A stretch of 64,000 bases of DNA from Prevotellaceae bacterium UBA4361 (GCA_002393575.1 DGSN01000036.1:1-64000); one strand, 5' to 3'; positions 27,987 to 37,785 are shown, counted from the first letter of the stretch. Numbers and translations: made by a program. Notes: generated by a model from the letters alone, not told the origin.

Positions 27987-28793
27987 CTAAGAAGAGAGCC
28001 AGTCGTCGATGAGTTGACGGGCAATGGACATCTTGTCGGGAATGTCGGGCATCTTGTCGCGAGAGAACCATGAACCGCGCGAAAGCTCTTCTTCCTGCAA
28101 GTGGATGCTGCCGCTCACGTAGTCAGCCGTGAAGCCTATCATGATGCCGCAGGGATAGGGCCAAGCCTGCGAACCAAAGTAGCGTATGTTGGTGATGTTG
28201 AGTTGCACTTCCTCATGCACTTCGCGAATGACGCACTCTTCGAGTGTTTCGCCCGTTTCCACGAATCCTGCCACGAGTCCCATGCGTTCGGAATGGCGGA
28301 AATTGCGGGCATGGACGAGGAGTATTTTTTCTGGCTCGACGACATGGCCGTCAGCATCGAGGGTTGCTGCCTTCTTGATGCGAACGATGATGGCAGGAGC
28401 CACTTGTGGCCAAATTTCCTTGCCGCAGTTGGTGCATTTCTTGGAAATGACGGTCTGCCGTTTCATGGGGGCTCCGCAAACGCCGCAGTAATGCGTGTTG
28501 CTGTCCCAATAGAGCAGTTCGGATGCCTTGGCTGCCATGAGGTAGTGGGCATGGGGTAGGAGATAATAGGACTGGCGCAAATCGACGGTGACAAAGGATT
28601 CGGGGAGTCCTTCGCGTGGTGGTGAAGTCAGTGCGTATGCCTTGCAGGGCATGTCGTCGAGTGAAGGCAGTTCCTGTATGGTTGTCCATTCGAATGTCGG
28701 AGTGGGAGAGTTGTCGGCTTCTGGTACGGAATAACTGTCGCCTTGCTTTTTGAGCAGGAGATTATTGCCGAGAAATATGAACCATTTTTGCAT
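27987..28793 (-). CDS. nudC: NADH pyrophosphatase / RNA decapping Nudix hydrolase
   Basis: 268 residues. A zinc ribbon with four Cys (CGVCGAPMKR...CTNCGKEIWPQ) precedes the Nudix box GFVETGETLEECVIREVHEE, fully matching GX5EX7REUXEE. The NudC-type SQAWPYPCGIM motif (SQPWPFPxS in relatives) follows. NudC cleaves NAD(H) and removes NAD caps from RNA. It is a single-gene unit with no close partner. Confidence 0.93.
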   Translation of the reverse strand: MQKWFIFLGNNLLLKKQGDSYSVPEADNSPTPTFEWTTIQELPSLDDMPCKAYALTSPPREGLPESFVTVDLRQSYYLLPHAHYLMAAKASELLYWDSNTHYCGVCGAPMKRQTVISKKCTNCGKEIWPQVAPAIIVRIKKAATLDADGHVVEPEKILLVHARNFRHSERMGLVAGFVETGETLEECVIREVHEEVQLNITNIRYFGSQAWPYPCGIMIGFTADYVSGSIHLQEEELSRGSWFSRDKMPDIPDKMSIARQLIDDWLSS

Positions 28794-28849
28794 ATTGTTG
28801 AATGGTTTGTGAATGATGAAGTTTTGTAATCATTTTAAAAAATGGTACG

Positions 28850-28975
28850 TTTTTCTTAGGAAAGAAATTAAAATAATTAAAAAAAAATTCCAGAAATAAC
28901 TGTTTTTTGTTTTAAACAACACCTAATTTTTGGAGTAATTATGATAATTATTCTAATTTCTTTCCTAAAAAAATC
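28850..28975. repeat. Large nested inverted repeat between nudC and miaA
   Basis: The 340-bp gap here has no gene. Arms 28856-28879 and 28945-28968 are inverted repeats matching at 23 of 24 positions (TTAGGAAAGAAATTA against TAATTTCTTTCCTAA at their outer ends), and extend outward through T/A runs. Shorter inverted matches continue into the 65-nt loop. The AT-rich character differs from its surroundings. Confidence 0.8.
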
Positions 28976-29030
28976 ATGTCATTTATACCAAGTTATTATT
29001 TCATTGTTCCTTAACTCGCTTGTCACTTTA

Positions 29031-29146
29031 GTGGGGAAGAACTGGAGTTGTTCCCCAGTCGCGCAGTTGTGAATCCCCACTCGCGTAGTTGTAAATCCCC
29101 AGTCGCGTAGTTGTGAATCCCCAATGGAAAAATGCTATGTCCCCAC
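29031..29146. repeat. 22-bp-period tandem array 2
   Basis: Five TCCCC cores in exact 22-bp register (CCCC beginning 29053, 29075, 29097, 29119, 29141). Units look like GTGAATCCCCACTC followed by GCGTAGTT. The left end is capped by an inverted unit (GTGGGGAAGAACT) that makes a hairpin with the first core. The last core lies inside the final codons of miaA. Confidence 0.88.
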
Positions 29147-30079
29147 TCGAAGGAGTGCAGTGACGCAGTCGATTTTTTCTTGCATCGGAAGTTGGGAATC
29201 AATCCAGTGGATGGTGATGCCGCGTCGCTCCATGCCTCGAAACCATGTCATCTGTCGCTTGGCGAATTGGTGGATGGCTATTTCGAGTTGGGAGAACATT
29301 TCTTGGTAACTGAGTTGACCGATAACGTGTAGTGTTAAGTATTTGTATTCCAGTCCGTAGTAGATTAAGTCTTCACTCTTTACTCCAAGACTGAGCAGGT
29401 GACGGATTTCGTCGAGCATTCCGTTGTCGAGACGTTGTTGAAGTCGTTGTGAGATGCGTTGTCGTCGGAGGTCGCGGTCGATGCTCAGCCCGATGACGAG
29501 GTTGTTTTTCTGTATCTCGTTGAGGGTTTGATGGGCGGACGGAATGGTTGTGCTGTTGTCTTTTTCTTCGGGATGGGAATGGTAGTATTCTTCAATTTCG
29601 ATGGCTCGGATGGCTCGTTGTGCGGTATCGACATCGGTGGTGTTGTGAAGCTTCTTGTAGCTGCGCAGGATGGTGGTGAGTTCGTCTAAGGATTTGCTTT
29701 CCAGTTGGGCACGAAGCTCAGGGTTTTGTGGCACTTCCGACATGCGGTAGTTGCGCAGTACGCTTTCGATGTAGAGTCCCGTGCCTCCGCAGAGGATGGG
29801 GAGCTTGCCTCGCTGAATGATGTCGCGGTAGGCAATGATGAAGTCGCGCTGAAACTGATAGACGTTGTATTTTTCTCCTGGGTCGGCAATGTCAATGAGG
29901 TGGTAGGGAATTTGTTTTCCATCGACGCAATAGTCTTCCAAATCCTTGCCTGTGCCCAAGTCCATGCCTCGATAGACTTGCCGGCTGTCGGCGCTGATGA
30001 TTTCAGCGTCGAGTTTTGCTGCAAGATGTGCGGCGAAGGTGGTCTTCCCGCAGGCTGTTGGTCCGAGAATTGTTATCAA
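29135..30079 (-). CDS. miaA: tRNA dimethylallyltransferase
   Basis: 314 residues. P-loop GPTACGKTTFAAHLA, ADSRQVYRGMDLGTGK (substrate Asp), and LPILCGGTGLYIESVL are all intact; the C-terminal KRQMTWFRG motif is present. It adds an isoprenoid to A37 of tRNAs that read U-starting codons. The last four residues (RVGT) and the stop are written by a unit of the 22-bp array, so the original 3' end was probably rewritten by the repeat. Confidence 0.96.
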   Translation of the reverse strand: MITILGPTACGKTTFAAHLAAKLDAEIISADSRQVYRGMDLGTGKDLEDYCVDGKQIPYHLIDIADPGEKYNVYQFQRDFIIAYRDIIQRGKLPILCGGTGLYIESVLRNYRMSEVPQNPELRAQLESKSLDELTTILRSYKKLHNTTDVDTAQRAIRAIEIEEYYHSHPEEKDNSTTIPSAHQTLNEIQKNNLVIGLSIDRDLRRQRISQRLQQRLDNGMLDEIRHLLSLGVKSEDLIYYGLEYKYLTLHVIGQLSYQEMFSQLEIAIHQFAKRQMTWFRGMERRGITIHWIDSQLPMQEKIDCVTALLRVGT

Positions 30080-30089
30080 TAGGTTTTTG

Positions 30090-30212
30090 AGTTTTTGAGT
30101 TTATAATCAAGGATTTTAAGGATTTAAAAGGATTATTTTCCTCTCTATCCACTCCCCTCGCCTTTCTCTCCCCCTCGGGGGAGCTGGAGGGGGCTGGGCT
30201 GGGGGTGAGGCT
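30090..30212. repeat. Composite dispersed repeat, copy B (inverted relative to 3718-3934)
   Basis: Read on the minus strand it has the same order as copy A: GCCTCACCCCCAGCCC, a variable middle with a GC-rich palindrome (CTCCCCCTCGGGGGAG), the 35 identical bases (30128-30162), AATCC-type repeats, and CTCAAAAAC. It fills the gap between the metallophosphatase stop and the miaA start. Confidence 0.8.
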
Positions 30213-30247
30213 TTTTTTAAGTTTCAGGTCTATGGTTGGGGAGGGTT

Positions 30248-31963
30248 TTAGCTTTCGTCCTCGTTGGACTTTGTGTCGCTATTGGATGGCTTGCTGAAAA
30301 GAAGCTGGCGGTCGCGCTGCTCGGCTGCTTTCACCCATTCTTCGGGCACGAATCGCCAGTGGTTGAGTGGATGCGGTTCTACGTCGTGGTGCTGTTGCAG
30401 GTACTCCATAATGTAGTAGCGGATGTCGTGGTCTGAAAACTTGATGATGCGCTGTTTGATTTCGTCTTTCGTGAGTCCTGCGCCCTTTGTGAGTAGTTCT
30501 CCACCTCCGTTGGCGCGGTAGGCTGTCATGGCGACGCGGTAGTTGCTGTCGAGCGAGAATGGTTGTCCGTCAGCCATTTGCTTGATGCTTATCTTTTCGC
30601 CTTCGGGTCGTGTCACATCGACTTCGTAGATGATGCCTGCGGCGGAGTCGAAGTTGAAGATGAAGTTGGTGAATCCGAGTCGCTCTGGGTTGCTTTTCAT
30701 GGGGCTGAGAAGCAGCAGGTTGTCGTCGATGGAGTGCATCTGGTTGGTCCAGTTGGCATAGCTCATTTCGAGGTAGTTCTTGATTTCCGAACCAGTGAGT
30801 CGGAGCGTGTAGATGCAATCTTCGAAGCGGTAGAGGTTGAAGAGGTCGCTCACGTGGATGTCGCCTGCTTGGATGGAGGCGTTGAAGAAGAGCGGTGCCA
30901 TGAGGCTGATGTCGGCTCCCGATGCTTGCAGCAGGAGTTGCTGGATGAAGTCGATGTAGGCGGACGAGCCGAAGTAGGCATCCGAAATGTTGACACCTGC
31001 TGTGAAGCGCCCGACGAGTCGTGAAGCGTAGGTTTTCACTTCTTTGAAGTCCTTGATGAAGTGGCGCTTGAACTCGTTGGAGTGGGAGTTGCTGATGGTG
31101 CCGATGTATTTGATTTGGGCTTCGATGTCGTGCTTCACTACTTTCTTCTCATCGTTCAGTGAGAACTTGAGTTTGATTTCAGCCACGGAGTTGGCATAGC
31201 TTCCTGCGTTGACACAGAGGACGCTCTTTCCCGATGGCGACTCGATTTCCTCCATGTTGGAGTGGTGGTCGTGTCCATAGAGAACGAGGTCGAACCCATC
31301 GACCGAGGTGACTGTTTCGCGCACGGCGTTTTCGTGGTATTCGGGTGTGACGATGCCTTCGTCCATGCCTGAGTGGAGCAGTCCGATGATGAAGTCGGGG
31401 TCTTCTTGCTCTTTCACGATGCTAATCCACTTCTGTGCGCTTTGGCGGATGTCGTCGAAACGCAGTCCTTCCCACATGCGCTGTGGTACCCAGTGGGGAA
31501 TGGCTGGGGTGATGAAGCCGATGACGGCAATCTTCACGCCGCTGCGGTAGAGCATGGTGTAAGGCTCGAAGTAGGGTTGCTCGGTTTCGGTGTTGATGGC
31601 GTTGGCACCGAGGATGGGGAAGTTGCAGTTGCTGACGAACTTGTCGAAAACGTTGTGTCCGGTTTCGATGTCGTGGTTTCCGATGACAGCCACGTCGTAG
31701 CCTATGAAGTTGCACATGTCAGCCACTTTGTGGCGCTCTGTGGGTCGGATGAAGTTGAAATAATAGGAAGCGGGTTCGCCTTGCAGCATGTCGCCTCCAT
31801 CGATGAGAATGGTGGAGCCCGAGAAACGCTTCACTTGTTGTGCCACGAAAGCATGCACACGCTGCAAACTGCCCTTGCCCCATCGGTTTCGTCTGAAGTC
31901 GAAGGGGAAGTAGTTGCCGTGTACGTCTGTGGTATAGATGATGTTTATTTTACGCGTTTCCAA
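30248..31963 (-). CDS. Metallophosphatase of the 5'-nucleotidase / cyclic-nucleotide phosphodiesterase family
   Basis: 571 residues. An N-terminal calcineurin-like domain has all metal-binding motifs: TTDVHGN (near 11), DGGDMLQG (near 55), IGNHDIE (near 95), and GHDHHS (near 235). The C-terminal 5'-nucleotidase domain (about 320-520) contains the substrate region NGGGELLTKGAG. No signal peptide is visible, which is unusual because most relatives are exported; it may act in the cytoplasm, or the N-terminus may be mis-set. Substrate specificity unknown. Promoter at 32011-32018. Confidence 0.87.
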   Translation of the reverse strand: METRKINIIYTTDVHGNYFPFDFRRNRWGKGSLQRVHAFVAQQVKRFSGSTILIDGGDMLQGEPASYYFNFIRPTERHKVADMCNFIGYDVAVIGNHDIETGHNVFDKFVSNCNFPILGANAINTETEQPYFEPYTMLYRSGVKIAVIGFITPAIPHWVPQRMWEGLRFDDIRQSAQKWISIVKEQEDPDFIIGLLHSGMDEGIVTPEYHENAVRETVTSVDGFDLVLYGHDHHSNMEEIESPSGKSVLCVNAGSYANSVAEIKLKFSLNDEKKVVKHDIEAQIKYIGTISNSHSNEFKRHFIKDFKEVKTYASRLVGRFTAGVNISDAYFGSSAYIDFIQQLLLQASGADISLMAPLFFNASIQAGDIHVSDLFNLYRFEDCIYTLRLTGSEIKNYLEMSYANWTNQMHSIDDNLLLLSPMKSNPERLGFTNFIFNFDSAAGIIYEVDVTRPEGEKISIKQMADGQPFSLDSNYRVAMTAYRANGGGELLTKGAGLTKDEIKQRIIKFSDHDIRYYIMEYLQQHHDVEPHPLNHWRFVPEEWVKAAEQRDRQLLFSKPSNSDTKSNEDES

Positions 31964-32010
31964 GAGCCTGTTCCGTGAGTTTTATCGATGGTGCTTATTA
32001 TTTAAAGGTG

Positions 32011-32018
32011 CAAAAGTA
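32011..32018 (-). promoter_or_regulatory. Promoter -7 box of the metallophosphatase
   Basis: TACTTTTG on the minus strand, about 48 bp before the ATG. Confidence 0.5.
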
Positions 32019-32062
32019 GTGAAAAGTTTGTTAAATTGCAAATCAATTAAGAATTTTAGACT

Positions 32063-32070
32063 TATCTTTG
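32063..32070 (+). promoter_or_regulatory. Promoter -7 box of the alpha-2-macroglobulin-like gene
   Basis: TATCTTTG, 40 bp before ATG 32110, divergent from the promoter at 32011-32018. Confidence 0.6.
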
Positions 32071-32109
32071 CCGTTATTAGAATATGAACCTCGTAATATT
32101 GCTGAAAAT

Positions 32110-35100
32110 ATGAAAACATTAAGAATTGTGAGTTTGGTATTCTTCACCATGTTGATTGCTATGAACATGGATGCCCAAACATCAAAAAACAACAAGAAAA
32201 AGACTATGGACAATTACGAAGAATTGTGGAAGCAGATTGAGGAGTATCGAGAGAAGGACCAGCCTCGTTCTGCTGAGACGGTAGTTCTCAAAATTTACGA
32301 CAAGGCGGAGAAGGAAAAGAACTTCGGGCAGCTGATGAAGGCGGGGATGATGCTGATGACGGCGCAATGCAACATCTCGCCCGATAGTGCATTATCTGCA
32401 TTCGATAAGCTGGCTGCCATGCCTACGGGAAATGTGGCAGAAGAGGCCTTGAAAAATGCATTGATGTCGTCGGTATGCTCGGGCATTCCGTGGAGTATTA
32501 CCTCTTATAACGAAGACAGTAGAAAGCGTTTCGATACGGGCATGAAGGAGTATGCTCGCAAGGCGATTGAGAACATGGAAGCGTTGGCTGGTGTAAGTGC
32601 CAAGGCCTACGAATCGCTTTACAAAGAGGGCGTAGATAGCCGACTCTACCAGCATGATGTGCTTTCGCTTGTAGTGCTCTTCTTGGACAATCGCAACTCC
32701 TTTAGCTTTGAGGATAAAGTGGCAATGAACGAGAAGGCTGCGAGGATTTACAAAGATAAGGGCATGGTTGACGCTGCCAACTTGATGCAGATGAAGGCAT
32801 GGGACTACCAGACGAAGTTGAAAAGCAAAAGCCAGCGATTGAGTCAGGAAGATTACGTGCAGAAGTTGAAGACTATGTACGAGCAGAACCTCAACATGGA
32901 GACGGGTGCTGATGCCTTTGTTGAATACATGAGGAATGTGAATAACACTAAGAATACGCTAACCTACGCTCAGGAATTGGAACTTGCTCGCTGGGCGCTG
33001 AAGCAGTGGCCAGACTCCAAGCTTTCGAATACCATCAAGAATATGGAAATCGATGCGCTCAAGCCAGAGGTGAGCATCACACAAGACAACAATTTGTATG
33101 ATGATCTCTATGCCAACCAGGAATTCAGCGTGTTTATTCGTCATCGCAATGTGAAGACAGTTACGGTGAAGGTGGATGGCAAAGTGTGGAAGACACTGAA
33201 TTTCCCTTACGTGGAAGGTACGGCAGAAGAATCGCAGGAGGTCGAACTAAAGATGAAGCAAGGGGCTGGAGTCCATTGGATAACACTGGAGTCGGGAGGT
33301 GTGCGTGATAAAACTCAACTGCATCTTTCGAGCATCAAGACGATGTGCTTCGTCATGCCATGGGGTGAGAAAATGGCTGTTGTAGTGGATGCGCTCTCGG
33401 GCAGGCCTGTGGAAGGATGCAAAGTGGTAGGAACTTGGAATGAACGAGTGGGTCGAGAGTGGAAAAGCATGAAGGAGGAATACTTGACCAACAAGAACGG
33501 AGAAGCTGTCGTTGGAAACAAGGTGAGAGAAGTAATCGCGATTCGTTGTGAAGGAGATACTTGTTCATATTGCTCATTCGGTTATTATGGAAATTACAGA
33601 GGCAATCGGAAGAACATCATTTACCAGTGTTTCACCGACCGTGCCATTTATCGCCCAGGACAGACAGTCCATGTATCGGGATTGGTGTATCGTCAGGATG
33701 GTGATGAAACTCAGGCTTTGAAGAATGAACATGTGGAAGTGGTTCTTTGTGATGCCAATTGGCAGGAAGTGGGAAGAACTATGGTGGTGACGGACAACTT
33801 CGGTTGTGCCAGCACCGATTTCGTCCTACCAAAGGACAGGTTGAATGGCAACTTTAGTCTTTCGTTTGGTGAAGCGAGCCACTCTTTCCGTGTGGAGGAA
33901 TACAAGCGTCCTACCTTCACCGTCGAAATGGAAAAGCCTGAGGGACGCTTCTCGGTGGGTGATTCCATCGAACTGATAGGAACGGTGAAGACCTATAGTG
34001 GTGTGCCTGTTCAGGATGCCAAGGTGGAATGGGAAGTGCAGTCGGGAGTACGTAGTTTTTGGTATTGGCGATGGGATGATAATCTCGACTATGTGGATGA
34101 TGGCGAAATGCTGACCGACGAGAACGGACAATTCCGCGTGAAAGTATATTTGGACGGTGACAAGTTGGTGAACGACGACGATGAGGAAGAAGATGAAGAA
34201 CGAAAGCTCTGGCGCACGCCTGATGTTCTGGTGTATAATCTGAATGCAAAGGTAACTGACTTGGCTGGCGAAACCCACGAGGGTGAAATCAGTGTGAGAG
34301 TCAGCAAGCAGGAATTCTCTCTGCAAGTGGAGATGGAGAAGACGGCCAGCGGAGCAAAGGTGGCGAAAGGCAAGGTGAGAGCCAAGAATGCACAGGGCGT
34401 GGATGTGCCTGCTCAGGGTGAGTGGGTACTGCAAGACGTGGATGGTAAAGAAGTTCGACGTGGCACATTCGAGGCAGGCAAGGACATCGAAATCGACCGC
34501 TTAAACGAATTGTCGTTTGGTTCCTACGACTTGAAGCTGACCGCCAAAGATTCGAAGAACAATACGATTCGCTATAAGGCAGATTTGATATGGTGGGATG
34601 AGAAGGGAATAGGTCGCAAGATGCGTCTGAAAAACGACTTCTTCACGAGCGAGAAGGATGAGTTCTCGCCCAGCGAAGGTATCGACATTTGGTATGCTCT
34701 GGCAGAGGAGGATGCTTTGACTTATCTCTATGTTGTCAGCAACGAAAAGATGATACTGAAGCGCATAGAGGTGAAAGGTACAGAATTGCAGAAGTTGCAC
34801 CTCGACTACAAGCCAGAATATGGCGATGGAGTGACGGTGCTGATGGCATACGTGAAAAACGGAAAGACACACAGGATGGAGAAGTCTATCAAGCTGGCTT
34901 TGCCTGTAAAGGACTTAGCATTGAGTTGGACTACCTTCCGCGACAAGCTGACTCCTGGTCAGCAAGAGACATGGACCATGCGCGTGGTGGACAAGCAAGG
35001 CAAGCCTGTTCCTGCTCAGCTCATGGCAACGATGTATGATGCATCGCTCGATGTGTACGAAAAACTCTCTTGGCCGTTTAGTTTGCAGTTCTATCGCAGA

Positions 35101-37785
35101 CTCCCACGTCTATCGAGCAACTTCGCTTCTGGCGGATACTTGGGTACAATAGCACTCGATTTCAAAACGTCGCTCAAAAGAGAGATGAGTCGTGTGTTCA
35201 ACTATCTCAACCCATATCAATATTCATTCCATGAATTCCGTGGCAAGTCAATGATGGTCTTTGAAGAAGAGATAGCGGTTGGTGCTCAAAGTGCGGATTT
35301 CGGAGATGAAGTCATGTATGAAAAATCAGCTAATAGGCTTGCCATCAGTGGTCCTGTGGAGACAGGTGCAGCAGTCGAAGAAGTCGTTGATGAAAACCCT
35401 CTGCTGCCAGCTTCGGGCATGAATGGGGCTGGGGAAAGCAGTCATTCTGCTCCACTTCGTGAGAACTACAACGAGACCGCGTTCTTCTATCCAAATCTGC
35501 ATACCAATGCCAATGGAGAAGTGGAGATTTCCTTCACGCTTCCTGAGAGTCTGACCGAATGGAACTTCATGGGATTGGCTCACACGAAGGACATGGACTA
35601 TGGCAGCATGACGAGCAGCATCGTGGCTCGCAAGGAGTTGATGGTGCAACCAAACATGCCTCGTTTTGTGCGTCATGGCGACCAAATGAGCATTGCCTCC
35701 AGAATCATCAACCAGAGCGAAAAGACGGTGAAGGGCAAGGCTGTCATCCGTTTGCTCGACCCTGAGACGGAGAAGGAAGTGTGGAGCAATGCGCAGAAAT
35801 TCAGCGTGGAAGCAGGAAAGACCGCTTCCGTGAATTTCACCTACGACATCCCTGAGGAATACAATATGCTCATCTGTGAGATTTCGGCTGGCGACAACAC
35901 TTTCTCCGACGGAGAACGCAATTGGTTGCCAATCCTCACCAACAAGAAATACCTCACTGAAACCGTGCCGTTCTACATCGAAGGCAAGGGCGAGAAGCAA
36001 GTGGATTTGAGTTCGCTCTTCAATAACAATTCCCCAACTGCCACGCAGCGCAAGATGGTGTTTGAATACACCGACAATCCTTCGTGGAACGCAGTGATGG
36101 CGCTTCATGCCGTGGTGAATCCAGAGACTGACAATGCCATTGCTTGGTCGGCGGCACTCTATGCCAACAGCGTTGCTCAGAGCCTTGCACGGAGAATGCC
36201 TAAGTTGCAGAACCTCATTAAGTTGTGGAGCGAGGAGAAAGGCGAGGAAACCACCTTGCAGAGCGAGTTGGAGAAGAACCAACAGCTGAAGGACATCCTC
36301 TTGCTCGAAACGCCTTGGGTGCTCGATGCGCAGGACGAGACCGAGCAACGCCATAAGCTTTGTGAACTCTTCAACGAGAACCTTCTGAACCATCGCATTC
36401 AGCAAGCCAAGGAGAAACTCGAAAAATTGCAGTATTCGAACGGCGGTTGGGCATGGTTCGACGGCATGGAACCAAACTATTATGTCACCCTCTCCGTTTC
36501 CGAGCACCTTGCCATGCTGAAGCATTACCTCGCTTCGCAGCATGAGGCAGACACCAAGGTCAATCAGATGGTGGAGCAAGGCTTGCAGTTCGTGGATGCC
36601 AAGGAATTGGAGTTCTACAAGAAGTATTATAAGAAGGAGAAGAAGGCAATGCCAAGCGAGAGTTCGTTCCGATGGATGTATGCCAGCTATCTTGCTGAAC
36701 ACAAGATGAATACGGAGGCGCAGAGCGTGAAGGAAACTTATCTCAACCGAGTGGAAAACCGAGTGGGTGCATTGACCATGTACGGACGCGCTAACGTGGC
36801 ACTTGTGCTGCAACAATCAGGCCGTAAGGAGAAAGCGAAGGAGTTCATCAAGTCGTTGGCTGAATACACGGTGACAAAGCCTGGCATGGGTCGCTATTAC
36901 GACACAGAAAAGGCACATTATTCATGGATGGACTATCGCATTCCAACCCACGTGGCTGCCATGAGAGCCTTCATGGAAACAGAGAAAGAAAAATCCTTCT
37001 TGCCTGACATGCAACTCTGGTTGCTCCGTCAGAAGCAGACGCTGAAGTGGGACAATGTCATGAATACCATTCAAGTGGTGGATTTGTTGCTTACCATCTC
37101 GCCTGAGCAGACCTTCCATGAGCCTGAGTTGCCAAAAGTGGTGTTCTCTAATGAGGAACGAAGAATGACCTTAGACCTTAGTCCTCAGACCTCAGACCTT
37201 AGACCTTCTACTGCAGGAGTGGGCTATTCCAAACTGCCTGTGCCTGCTGAAATGCTGAAGTCGAACTCTGTCAGCGTGACGAAGATGTCGGACGGCATTT
37301 CGTGGGGATGCGTCTATGGGCAGTTCCTTGAGAACCTCGATGCCGTTCAGCAGCAGTCGAGTGGGGAACTGAGCATTTCCCGCAAAGCATACGTTGAGGT
37401 GTCGGATGGAAACGGAAAGGAATGGCGCGAACTGAAGGCAGGCGATGCTTTGTCCGTGGGCGACAAGGTGAAGATTCGCATGACGGTGAATGCCGACCGC
37501 GACATGGACTTTGTGCAGATACGCGCTCAGCACGCTGCTTGCCTTGAACCTGTGAACTTGCGTTCGGGCTATCAGTATCTGGGTGGACGTGGCGGCTATC
37601 TTTCCCTCCATGACGCTTCTGCCGACGTGTTCTTCGATTGGTATCGAAAGGGCAGCGCAACCATCGACTTGGACTTCTACGTGACTCGTAGCGGTAATTA
37701 TTCGCTGGGCGTTGCCACCGTGCAGTGCGCCTATAGTCCTGAGTTTGCAGGCCATACGAAGGGCGACAGAATCGTTGTGAAGTAG
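32110..37785 (+). CDS. Alpha-2-macroglobulin-family protein, thioester-less
   Basis: 1891 residues from ATG 32110. Signal peptide MKTLRIVSLVFFTMLIAMN(MDA). After an N-terminal helical region (to about 330) come macroglobulin domains; IYRPGQTVHVSGLVYR near 515 is the MG2 motif, and ETAFFYPNLHTNANGEVEIS with PESLTEWNFMGLAHTKDMDY (near 1120-1165) is the conserved A2M core. Where thioester members have CxEQ, this protein reads PETDNAIAW, so it cannot trap targets covalently. A toroid domain follows (GGWAWF near 1455). Bacterial A2Ms are thought to trap attacking proteases at the cell envelope. Residues about 1687-1699 (TLDLSPQTSDLRP) are encoded by an inserted heptamer repeat. Confidence 0.9.
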   Translation: MKTLRIVSLVFFTMLIAMNMDAQTSKNNKKKTMDNYEELWKQIEEYREKDQPRSAETVVLKIYDKAEKEKNFGQLMKAGMMLMTAQCNISPDSALSAFDKLAAMPTGNVAEEALKNALMSSVCSGIPWSITSYNEDSRKRFDTGMKEYARKAIENMEALAGVSAKAYESLYKEGVDSRLYQHDVLSLVVLFLDNRNSFSFEDKVAMNEKAARIYKDKGMVDAANLMQMKAWDYQTKLKSKSQRLSQEDYVQKLKTMYEQNLNMETGADAFVEYMRNVNNTKNTLTYAQELELARWALKQWPDSKLSNTIKNMEIDALKPEVSITQDNNLYDDLYANQEFSVFIRHRNVKTVTVKVDGKVWKTLNFPYVEGTAEESQEVELKMKQGAGVHWITLESGGVRDKTQLHLSSIKTMCFVMPWGEKMAVVVDALSGRPVEGCKVVGTWNERVGREWKSMKEEYLTNKNGEAVVGNKVREVIAIRCEGDTCSYCSFGYYGNYRGNRKNIIYQCFTDRAIYRPGQTVHVSGLVYRQDGDETQALKNEHVEVVLCDANWQEVGRTMVVTDNFGCASTDFVLPKDRLNGNFSLSFGEASHSFRVEEYKRPTFTVEMEKPEGRFSVGDSIELIGTVKTYSGVPVQDAKVEWEVQSGVRSFWYWRWDDNLDYVDDGEMLTDENGQFRVKVYLDGDKLVNDDDEEEDEERKLWRTPDVLVYNLNAKVTDLAGETHEGEISVRVSKQEFSLQVEMEKTASGAKVAKGKVRAKNAQGVDVPAQGEWVLQDVDGKEVRRGTFEAGKDIEIDRLNELSFGSYDLKLTAKDSKNNTIRYKADLIWWDEKGIGRKMRLKNDFFTSEKDEFSPSEGIDIWYALAEEDALTYLYVVSNEKMILKRIEVKGTELQKLHLDYKPEYGDGVTVLMAYVKNGKTHRMEKSIKLALPVKDLALSWTTFRDKLTPGQQETWTMRVVDKQGKPVPAQLMATMYDASLDVYEKLSWPFSLQFYRRLPRLSSNFASGGYLGTIALDFKTSLKREMSRVFNYLNPYQYSFHEFRGKSMMVFEEEIAVGAQSADFGDEVMYEKSANRLAISGPVETGAAVEEVVDENPLLPASGMNGAGESSHSAPLRENYNETAFFYPNLHTNANGEVEISFTLPESLTEWNFMGLAHTKDMDYGSMTSSIVARKELMVQPNMPRFVRHGDQMSIASRIINQSEKTVKGKAVIRLLDPETEKEVWSNAQKFSVEAGKTASVNFTYDIPEEYNMLICEISAGDNTFSDGERNWLPILTNKKYLTETVPFYIEGKGEKQVDLSSLFNNNSPTATQRKMVFEYTDNPSWNAVMALHAVVNPETDNAIAWSAALYANSVAQSLARRMPKLQNLIKLWSEEKGEETTLQSELEKNQQLKDILLLETPWVLDAQDETEQRHKLCELFNENLLNHRIQQAKEKLEKLQYSNGGWAWFDGMEPNYYVTLSVSEHLAMLKHYLASQHEADTKVNQMVEQGLQFVDAKELEFYKKYYKKEKKAMPSESSFRWMYASYLAEHKMNTEAQSVKETYLNRVENRVGALTMYGRANVALVLQQSGRKEKAKEFIKSLAEYTVTKPGMGRYYDTEKAHYSWMDYRIPTHVAAMRAFMETEKEKSFLPDMQLWLLRQKQTLKWDNVMNTIQVVDLLLTISPEQTFHEPELPKVVFSNEERRMTLDLSPQTSDLRPSTAGVGYSKLPVPAEMLKSNSVSVTKMSDGISWGCVYGQFLENLDAVQQQSSGELSISRKAYVEVSDGNGKEWRELKAGDALSVGDKVKIRMTVNADRDMDFVQIRAQHAACLEPVNLRSGYQYLGGRGGYLSLHDASADVFFDWYRKGSATIDLDFYVTRSGNYSLGVATVQCAYSPEFAGHTKGDRIVVK
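37167..37207 (+). repeat. In-frame heptamer repeat inside the A2M gene
   Basis: Six consecutive heptamers of the form GACCTTA, GTCCTCA or GACCTCA at perfect 7-bp period. The reverse complement matches the AGGTCNA heptamers at 39818-39852. It codes for a polar linker just before the C-terminal domain. Confidence 0.85.
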
